Positions 11,407 to 22,700 of a stretch of DNA of 64,000 nucleotides are shown here, one piece after another. The DNA lies in NCBI RefSeq assembly GCF_041734735.1, contig NC_134900.1:39941454-40005453 (forward strand), read 5' to 3'. The position numbers and the translations under genes are program-made. Below the pieces are notes generated by a model. The model searched no databases. It was not told the DNA's origin and was given only the letters and a program-made list of their open reading frames with translations. Numbering within the stretch: position 1 is the first letter of the stretch; each line of letters begins with the position of its first letter. The stretch comes from Babylonia areolata. Its lineage: Eukaryota; Mollusca; Gastropoda; Neogastropoda; Buccinidae.

Positions 11407-12721
11407 GTATGCACAACTGCTGCATTTGTTTAATTCATTGTTGCAATGTGTGCAGTGATTGATATTTGAATGACTTCATATGCGAGAGTAACCTGAGCTC
11501 TGTTATGGCTGTGAAATATTTGTTAGGTTTTTTTTGTTTTCGTTTTAATTGATTAGCAGGGGTTGAAGTTCTGCCGCACTGTCGAAGTTTCGTCTGCTCT
11601 GAGAAAAGCACGAGTTGTAGCCGAAAACAAGTATTTGGTATATTATTTTTCTGATGTTCAGATTCTTCGTTTAGAGGTGTAATCAAATTGTTGACATACT
11701 GCCAGTATTTATGTCTTGTTTACGCTGGATTTAGGATTTGATATGCCTGTAGTTCTTCCATAGAGAAAGTTTGGCTGATCACTTGAGTTTATTTTCTTGA
11801 AGAGGTGCAAGGTTAGAACTCTTTTATTCACTGAGTATTAAATATGAGCTATATAGCACCATTTAATTGATACAACAACAAAAACAAAACGAAACAACAA
11901 CAACAACAACAACAACAAAAATAATAAAAGGGGGGGGGGGGGGGGGGGGGGTTGGGGGGGGGGGGGGGGTAGGGGTTGTGACATTTATGGCACATGTATG
12001 TGCTCTCTCAGCAGAGATTCATTGCCCAAGGAAAGCATACATGTGCATAATATAAATGATAACAGCATCATGTCAGTAGGTGCCAGTTTTGACAGCAGAC
12101 ATGACAAGTTGAAGAAGCTGTTGATATGAACAGATTTGATGCAGACTTTCAGTAGATGAATACAGTGAAGGAAGGAGGAGTGGTGGGAGTGATATCAGTG
12201 AGCATTTTTCAAGCACTGTGTGAATGAATTTTCCATTCAGTCTGCTGTGTCTCTGCAGAGGACTACATTCAGAATCAAATATATCAAAGTTAGGTTGATG
12301 ACCAGTTAACCTTACAAAAGTGAAGGTTATTCAAGAAAGTCTTGGGGAAGACTGTGTCCAGGGCTCAGCATAAAAAGGCTGGGCCCAATCCTGTCCCAAC
12401 ACACTGACTTTCCCGGACAGAAGTCTGGTTCCCATTCACAGATTGGTGGAAGTCAGGAAAACCTGAGTGAACTACTTTTTCCCAAAGATATAACACCACA
12501 TCGAAACAAAGCCTGGACCTCTGATGACTGGATTAGAAGTCCAGTGCCTACCCGATAGGCGACACTGCCACCTTATGTGTGAAAATGTATGTGTGTTGTG
12601 TTGTGTTGCAGACAACAGGACTGACAGGGCTGGCTGTGGCTCGTCATCCACACCAGGTAAGAATCCATTACCTGCTTTTAGGACTAATGAAATAGGACTT
12701 TTATGTTATTGTGTGGATATG

Positions 12722-12775
<54 letters not shown>

Positions 12776-13699
12776 CACATACATACATACATACATACAT
12801 ATATATGAATATGATAAAATTTTCTATATATATACTTACATGCACACCCAAGTTTATTTTCCACTTCCAGTACTCTGTTTAATGTTTATACAATATATGC
12901 ATTTCTTGTGTATGTCAATGCTATCAATATATATGTTTGTTTGTTTGTGTGTGTGTGTGTGTGTGTGTATACTGTGGGGAGTGATGGCCTAGAGGTGACG
13001 TGTCAGCCTAGGAAGCGAGGGAATCTGAGCGCTCTGGTTTGAATCATGGCCGAGCTGCCAATATTTTCTCCCCCTCCACTAGACCTTGAGTGGTGGTCTG
13101 GATACTAGTGATTCGGATGAGATGATAAACCGAGGTCCCATGTGCAGCATGCACTTAGTGCATGTAAAAGAACCCACGGCAACAAAAGGGTTGTTCCTGG
13201 CAAAATTCTGTAGAAAAATTCACTTCGGTAGGAAAAACCAATAAAACTGCACGCAGGAAAAAATACAAAAAAATGGGTGGCGCTCTCAGTGTAGCGACGC
13301 GCTCTCCCTGGGGGAGAGCAGTCCGAATTTCACACAGAGAAATCAGTTGTGACAAAAAAGGAAAATACAATACAACTCTCTGTGGGGGAGATGTTTATGT
13401 ATTGTGCTATCTGTTGTCAGACCTTGAAGGTGCTGTATGAGAAGATCCTGAGGACCTTGCACAAGTTCCCTGAGGAAGCTGCCTATCGTCGCTACACTGA
13501 ACAGATTGTCAGCGACAGGATGGACATTGTCAAAGCCGTAAGGGAACGATGAGTTTCCTGCATATTGTGTGTGTGGTGTCTTTGTGTCTGTATATATGCA
13601 TGTGTGTGGTATGAGTATGTGATGCGTGTTTGTGTGTGTTTTTTCTTGTGTTTTAGTATGTGTGCATGCGCACATGTATGTATGTATGTATGCAAGCGT

Positions 13700-13736
<37 letters not shown>

Positions 13737-16689
13737 GCTTTTTACAGAGGGGAGAGGGAAGATCAAGATGTTTTTTTTTGTTTTTTTGTCTTTGATTCAC
13801 GCGTGTAATCAAAGTGACTCAATGTAGTTACCGGCAGCCTCACCCAGTACACTGAAGCTATGACTGAAAAACATTGATTTTGCCTGTTTTCCCCGAGCCT
13901 GTAACTTGAGTGATGTTTAAAAAATAAAGATTCGTTTTGAAGAGGAATAAAGTTGAATTTCTCCTCTTTCCTGTGCTGTCTTTAGTTTCCTTCTAGTGTT
14001 TGTCTTTGTTGAATAAACGAGTAAAAAATCATGGATAGTTGGAGAGCTTTTTGCATGCAGGGGTTGACCACCTTGACACAGATGGTGTCAACTGGTTTTC
14101 TTGTCTCTAATTTTCTAAGATGCAGACTGCAAGTTGTTAAGTTGGTGACCTCACTTCCTCCACATGCTTTCTCAACATAGGCACCCCACAGGGATGCGTT
14201 CTATCCCCACTGTTGTACTCACTATTGACACATGACTGTGCAACTCAAAATGAATGTAACACCATGGTCAAGTTTGCCGATGATACTACTCTAGAAGGTC
14301 TGATTACAAACAGGGATGAGTCAAAATATAGGGAAGAAGTACTGGAACTTGTCAGCTGGTGTGATCAAAACAACTTAGAACTCAATGTATCAAAAACCAA
14401 AGAATTAATTCTAGATTTCATTTTCAGGAAGACCAGATCTGACCCCTTACCACTTGTCATTGAAGACAAGCAAGTAGAGATCATCAGCGACTTTAAATTT
14501 CTTGGACCGATCATTTCCAACGATTTGAAATGGGAGAAAAATACTGAAAAAATTGTTAAGAAAGCACAACAGCACCTGTACTTTCTTCGGCGCCTCAGAA
14601 AGTTCGGAATTAAAAATGAAATCGTGGTTGATTTCTACCGAGCAATCATTGAAAGTGTGCTAATCTTTGCAATTACTGTTTGGTATGGAAACATTTCCAA
14701 GGCAGAAGTTGCAGCCCTTAACAGAATCATAAAAACTGCCACCAAGATTACTGGGGCTGATCTACCTTCTCTAGAAGACATATATTATAAGCGGCTACTC
14801 AAAATAGCAAAATCAATCAGCCAGGACGAATCACATCCAGCTTTTGGGATTTTCAAGATGCTCCCCTCTGGTTGACGGTACAGAAGTATTAGGACGAAAA
14901 CCAAATGCTTCACCAATAGCTTTTTCCCCAAAGCAGTCAATGCCCTGTCTCTCAAACAAATCAAGTGTGATAAATAGAATTGTGCAACCAACAACCATCT
15001 ACTGAAAGATCTAGTCATCAGCCCCATCCACATGTAATATGCAGCTTCTGTTCAAATGTGTGTGTGTGTGTGGGTGTGCGCACCATGTGCGTGCATGTGT
15101 ATGTGCGTGCATATGTGTGTGTGCAGTGCTTGCATGTGTGTGTGTGCAGTGCGTGCATGTGTGAGTATGCACAAGTTTTTTTTTATATTGATATGCACTT
15201 GTATGTATCCTAATTTCTACTGTGTCCATGTTTGTGTATGATTTTCAATTTAGTACTATCCCCCCCCCACCCCCCCCAATATTCCTTGTGATCCTGGTAC
15301 ACTTGGTGAGAAAGAGAGAGAGAGAATGATATTGTGTGTGTATGCATGTGTTTGCATCAACTGATCAGAAAAAAAAAAAGAATTTATCGTTTAAACTTAC
15401 AGATCACATCCAACAGATCTGTTAGGCTTTAGTACATGCAGGTTGAATATTTTTGTTTGACTCACTCAGTCACTGACTATGTGCAAATTTGTACATGTGT
15501 AAGTGTGTAAGAAGAAAAAAGACAAAAAAGACTCCAAAAACAAACAAATATTAATCATATTTCCATTGAAAAACATAATCAGACATGATGATAATCCCTT
15601 TATTTTTACTATATTTATAATTTAAATCAAATACCATTGTTCCAGTATCTCATTTTAAAGACCTTGCTCAGCTGAATAGAAATCACTTTATTTTTTATCA
15701 AAATAACTTTAAAAATGATGAAAGTGTGCCCATTTTGCTATTTTGCCATTTTGCAAAACTTCTGGATTGCCGAGTTCAGTATCAAGGAACCTGTCAGCTT
15801 GTATTGCTGGAAAAAAAGGCATAGTAACTATCTACAAAATATTACTATCCTTAGTTTCTAGCCTTTTGTGTTGTTAAGTAAACATGCAGTGATCCTGTAT
15901 AATTGGGGATTTGGCCAAAAGTTCAAAATGAGGCACAAAAAAGCTAATTTCAGTGAACTTCGCTTGGTTGCAACTTTCAAATATAGATAGAACCATAGTT
16001 TTTGCCGGGGGGTGTTTGTTTTGACTTGCATTTTTAATTTAAGCTTTTTGTAGAGTTGTCTAAACAGACATATCAGGTCTTTTTTTTGTTTAAAAAGGGT
16101 GCTGGCACCTACTCTTTGTACACACGTGGTTTGTCCACAAATGGTGTTGCTATTAAACTTGTATTATAAAGAAATGTCTTTTTTTTTCTTTTTTTCTTTT
16201 TTTTTTTAAAGCAGTTTTAATCCATGTTGTTGTGTGTTTAGGAACCAGATGTGGTCAAACTGGAGAGGAAGTTGAACGCCGGCCAGATTGAAGAGGTCAT
16301 ACTGCAGGTCAGTTGAATTTGACCAGTGTCGGGCTCTCTTAGTCTGGACTTTATTCACTCTCACTCTCTCTCTCAATTTTCTTTCTATCTCCCTACCCCT
16401 CCCTCTCTTGTTTTCACTCTCCCCCCCCCCCCCACCCCGCCCCCTCTTTTTCTCTCCCCCTCTGTCTCGCAGTCTCTCTGTTACACTGTGTTCCATAGCC
16501 AGTGTGTCCATGTGAGTGTGGTGTTCTCTGTTGGGTTTTCAGTTGTTTTGTAGAATTGAATACAGTAGAACCTTTCTCTGTTAAAAAATAAAACATTTAG
16601 GTCTTTGAAGGGTGGGGTCTTCACATGGAAGTGAGCTGCCAGTGGTGTTCATTTTCTTCTTTATACTTTCCATAGTGCATGAATTGACA

Positions 16690-16732
<43 letters not shown>

Positions 16733-19700
16733 CCCTGCTTTGCACATTTTTGTTTCTGACCTCTGTGCGTGGGTGACACCGTGAACATTCAACCTAATTG
16801 TGCAAATTTGTGTGCTTGCTATCAGGTTCTCGGATTTTTTCATACACACACATGTTAATGCTCATATACTGACACTCAAAGGTCTTAGAGAGAATGGGAG
16901 AGAGACTGTGTGTGTGTGATGGGGACAGGAGGAGGGAGAAGAGAGAGAGATCTGTATAATAATAATAATAATAATAATAATGGTATTTATATAGCGCTGA
17001 ATCTTGTGCAGAGACAAAGCGCTTTTGCACCAGTCATTCACACACATGCATAACTCTAAACTGGAGAAACTGAAGACAAGGAAGAGGCAGGGAAGGGAGG
17101 CTATTTTGGGAAGAGGTGGGTTTTAAGGCCAGACTTGAAAGAGCTGAGCGTGGAGACTTGATAAAGCAAAAGAGGGAGTTCATTCCAATTGCAAGGTCTA
17201 GAGACAGAGAAAAAACGGCGGCCAGCAGTCGAATATTTGAATCTGGGTATGTGTAAACAGAGTGGATCCAAAGCCGATCATAGAGAGCGAGATGGAGTGT
17301 AGAAGTGAAGGCAGCCACAGAGATAGGAAGGGGCAGATTTGTGAATACATTTATAACATAGAGTGCTGATCTTGTACTTTATTCTGTGTGAGACAGGGAG
17401 CCAGTGGAGATGTTGCAAAAGAGGAGTGATGTGCTCAGATCTTTTCTTTCTCAGGATGAGTTGGGCAGCAGAATTTTGTATGCGCTGAAGGGACTGAATG
17501 GATGAAGCAGGCAAACCAGACAAGAGAGTTACACTTACAGTAGTCAAGGCGAGAGAGAATGAGAAACAACGAGTCTAGGTGTTGCGTCAGTGGACAGATA
17601 TTTCCGGATGGAACTGATGTGTCGCAATTGACAGTAGCAGGATTGAAATGTCGGACTGATAAAGTTTTACATGGACACTGTGTTGTCAAGGACAACGCCG
17701 AGGTTCCTGACTGAACTGGAAAGAGTGATGGATGTACTGCCAAGTTTGATTGTGTCAGTTGTGATGGAAGAGAGTTTTTGTTTAGTTCCTATGATCATTG
17801 CTTCAGTTTTGTCCGCATTCAGTTGTAACTTATTTAGAGTCATCCAGTTTTGAATGTCCAGGAAGGAGTTGGATGTTTCTTGCAAGAGCGACGACAATTT
17901 TTCAGGGGTATCACTCTTCTGGAATTGAGTGTCATCAGCATAAGAATGATGACTGATATTATGGCGGTTGATAATTTCAGTGAGAGGAGCAGTGTACAGC
18001 GTGAAGAGCACTGGGCCTAAAACAGATCCCTGTGGGACTCTATGTTCGATTTTAATGGATTCAGACTGGAAATTATCAACAATGACAGACTGGAATCAAT
18101 CAGTGAGATAAGATTTGAACCAGTTTAGGACAGTGCTGTTGATACCAAATGTAAAATGAAGTTGGGAAAGAAGGATTGAATGGTCTGTCGTGTCACAGGC
18201 TGCTGACAAGTCGAAAAGAAGAGTGAAAAAGGAGATCTGTCCTGAATCGGATGCTAGCAGTAGATTATTCAGGATGTGGAGGAGTGTGGTTTTGGTGCTG
18301 TGGTCAGCACGATAGGCAGACTAAAATGGGTGGTGAGATAGTTGAAACAAAGGTGGTTGTTGAGCTGCTTCAGGACAGCTTTTTCAAGGAGTTTGGACAT
18401 GAATGGAAGATTAGAAACTGGTCGATAGTTTTTCAAAATGTTTGCATCAAGGTTGGATTTCCTCAGAAGAGGCTGGATGATTGCTGTTTTGAAAGTGGAT
18501 GGAAACGTTCCAGTGAGAAGGGATGAGTTGACAGTATTGGTGATTGTGGGGAGAAGCTGTGAGACACAGTGGGAAAAGACAGAGGCTGGTATAGGATCGA
18601 GCTCACATAATTTTATTGTCATTTCTTTCAGGATTTCATGGGCTTCTGTTTCAGTCAATGGATTAAAGGAATGGAGAGGAGTGCCACTGAATTGAGGATC
18701 AGGATGAGCATGTTGGAAAGGCATTTGGTCTGAGATGGTACAAATATTTTGGACTTTGTCGAAAAAGAAAGAGAAGAAGACATTGGGGAGTTCAGATAAA
18801 GTGTAGGCAGAAGGAAGAAGAGTCATTTTTGCAGTACCAAGAAGATTTGACATGACAGAGTAAAGAGATTTGGTGGATGTGGCATCAAGAACTTGAGAAG
18901 AAAAGAAGTTTGTCTTCACTGATGAGATCATATGTTTGACTTCATGTATTTGTTTTCGGAAGATTTGATTGTGGACTTTCAGTTTTGTTGATTGCCACCG
19001 CCGTTCCAATTGGTGATGTTTGCATTTTGTAAGTCGAATGTCTTGTGTGTGCCATGGGGCGGAAGGTCTATCAGGGAGCATGCGGGTAGTGGGTGGTACA
19101 TATTCATCCAGCAGTTGAGAGAGGACAGTGTTGTAATGTGCAGAGACGTCGGTGTGGGAAGAAATTTTGGAAAGGCGTTCAGCAGCTTGAGAAGAAAAAG
19201 TGTTAATGTTGATGGATTTCAGGTTGTGACGAGTAACAAATTTTTTGGTTCTGGTAGGTTTTGAAATATTAAGCAAGAATATGACAACAGAATGGTCGGA
19301 AGAAAGTTCATCAGTTACAGTCACTGACGATGAGCAATTGAAGGGAAGCAACCAGAAACGATTTTGGAGCTACATAAAATCTCTCAGACACGACAGTTCA
19401 GGGGTGTCTGTTATGAGATCATGGAAGATTATATGCATCCCCGAAAGAAAAGGCCAACATATTAAACCATCAGTACAAGTCAGTCCTCACACCGGTCTCC
19501 CTCACCAGCATCTGCGGCATCATCGCAAGTAACATATTGCGCCATCTGAACCAACATGAAATTCTTGACAACTCCAGGCATGGGTTTAGAGCCAGGAGTT
19601 GTGAAACCCAACTGTTAACATTATTCCACGACGTCGCCAAAACCCAGAACAGCAAACAACAGATGGATATGGTAATCCTGGACTTTTCCAAAGCCTTTGG

Positions 19701-22700
19701 CAAGGACCCTCACAAGCACCTCCACCGTAAGCTGGACCATTATGGTGTACAAGGATTGACGTTGGACTGGATCAAGGCCTTTCTTTCCGATCGCACCCAG
19801 ATCATCTTATTTGACGGCGAAAAATCTGAGCCAGCACCTGTCATCAGCAGACTCCCACAAGGGACAGTTCTAGGACCCATCCTATTACTTATTTTCATCA
19901 AAAGACCTGCCTCAGAACATCAAGGCCAATATCAGATTGCTCGCTGATGACTGTATAGACTACTCCACCATAAAGACTATCGAAGACTGCAAGATGCTCC
20001 GAGACCTAAACACACTGTCCGATTGGGAGCAGCGTTGGGGGATGGAATTTCACCCCGAAAAAGTTGGCACACTTCGGCACCTCCTCTGACCCATACAAGT
20101 TCAGTTTCTTCCCGTCAACCGTTCCTGCCTGCAACAGCGGTAGAGGCTTCCCCTTAGTATCATTCAAGAGGGAGCTCAACAAAATCCCAGCTTAGACCCC
20201 TCCCCAACTAGCCCCATGGTAAATGAAGGATAGGGTTGTGTCGGTCCAGGTCTTGACCTGGGGGTCGCTACAATTACTGGATAAGCCTGTCCAGATACCA
20301 GGTTAGGCTGGTTTGGTCCCCCCCCCCACGCCTCCTCCTCTTTTTTTTTTTTTTTTCCTGCCGCAACATGTTGCCTTGGAGCTGAACTCAGGGCTGTGCA
20401 ATTGGGGTGCTGAGGCTGCTTTAGACCCTCCTGTATCCTGTTGTCCCAAATAGACGTATTTTTATGTTTTATCTTACGCCTCTGCACACACAGGTCAGCA
20501 GTAGTCAATGATGACGGCAGACCTTCCAAATTGAAGATTGAAGCATCAAAGTCACATGTGATGAGCCAGTCCAATGTATGGCCAGATCTGTGTGTTGGTT
20601 CCGTAACGAGCTGAGAGAAAGAATGATTGGACAGAGATAGACATAGGTGTTTTGACATCAGTGGAAGTTTGATTGTCAAAATGAAAATTGAAGTCTCCAA
20701 GGATGATAGGTTTGCCAGAATGAAGGTTGTAGTAATCAGGTAATGTTCGGAACTCATCGTGAAACAGAGAAGACGTTAGGTTGTTTTCACGACTAGGAGG
20801 AGGACAGTAGAGACAACAGAAGATGATTGAGTGACCAGGAACATTGAGAGTGACTTCGAGCATTTCAAAAGTATCATGTGAAAAGCAAAGGTGTGGTTAT
20901 GGGAGAAGGAAAGGGAAGACTCCAAGATGTCTCTGTAGAAGATGGCGATGCCACCTCCACGAGAGTCGAGGAAGTGACTTGTTTTTGTATCCAGGGTGGT
21001 CAGTTGTTTAAGTTTGGGTTCGTGACCTTGTAATTTTAACCACGTTTCGGTAAGAAATACAATATCAAAGTTATTTTCAAAAATATAATCAGAAATATAG
21101 TCAGTCTTTTGCTCAGGGCAGACAGACTGAGCATTGAACAGACAGGCATGAAAGACATCAGAGGTACAGACTGAGCATTTAACAGACAGACATGAAAGAC
21201 ATCAGAGGTACAGACTGAGCATTGAACAGACATGAAAGACATCAGAGGTACAGACTTAGCATTGAACAGACATGACAGACATCAGAGGTACAGACTGAGC
21301 ATTGAACAGACATGAAAGACATCAGAGGTACAGACTTAGCATTGAACAGACATGACAGACATCAGAGGTACAGACTTAGCATTGAACAGACATGACAGAC
21401 ATCAAGAGGTACAGACTGAGCATTGAACAGACATGAAAGACATCAGAGGTACAGACTGAGCATTGAACAGACATGACAGACATCAGAGGTACAGACTGAG
21501 CATTGAACAGACATGAAAGACATCAGAGGTACAGACTGAGCATTGAACAGACATGACAGACATCAGAGGTACAGACTGAGCATTGAACAGACATGACAGA
21601 CATCAGAGGTACAGACTTAGCATTGAACAGACATGACAGACATCAGAGGTACAGACTGAGCATTGAACAGACATGAAAGACATCAGAGGTACAGACTGAG
21701 CATTGAACAGACATGAAAGACATCAGAGGTACAGACTGAGCATTGAACAGACATGACAGACATCAGAGGTACAGACTGAGCATTGAACAGACAGACATGA
21801 AAGACATCAGAGGTACAGACTGAGCATTGAACAGACGGACATGAAAGACATCAGAGGTACAGACTGAGCATTGAACAGACATGACAGACATCAGAGGTAC
21901 AGACTTAGCATTGAACAGACATGACAGACATCAGAGGTACAGACTGAGCATTGAACAGACAGACATGAAAGACATCAGAGGTACAGACTGAGCATTGAAC
22001 AGACATGACAGACATCAGAGGTACAGACTTAGCATTGAACAGACATGACAGACATCAGAGGTACAGACTGAGCATTGAACAGACGGACATGAAAGACATC
22101 AGAGGTACAGACTGAGCATTGAACAGACGGACATGAAAGACATCAGAGGTACAGACTGAGCATTGAACAGACGGACATGAAAGACATCAGAGGTACAGAC
22201 TGAGCATTGAACAGACATGACAGACATCAGAGGTACAGACTGAGCATTGAACAGACATGAAAGACATCAGAGGTACAGACTGAGCATTGAACAGACATGA
22301 CAGACATCAGAGGTACAGACTGAGCATTGAACAGACATGACAGACATCAGAGGTACAGACTGAGCATTGAACAGACATGACAGACATCAGAGGTACAGAC
22401 TGAGCATTGAACAGACATGACAGACATCAGAGGTACAGACTGAGCATTGAACAGACATGAAAGACATCAGAGGTACAGACTGAGCATTGAACAGACAGAC
22501 ATGAAAGACATCAGAGGTACAGACTGAGCATTGAACAGACAGACATGAAAGACATCAGAGGTACAGACTGAGCATTGAACAGACATGAAAGACATCAGAG
22601 GTACAGACTGAGCATTGAACAGACATGACAGACATCAGAGGTACAGACTGAGCATTGAACAGACAGACATGACAGACATCCGAGGTACAGACTGAACATT

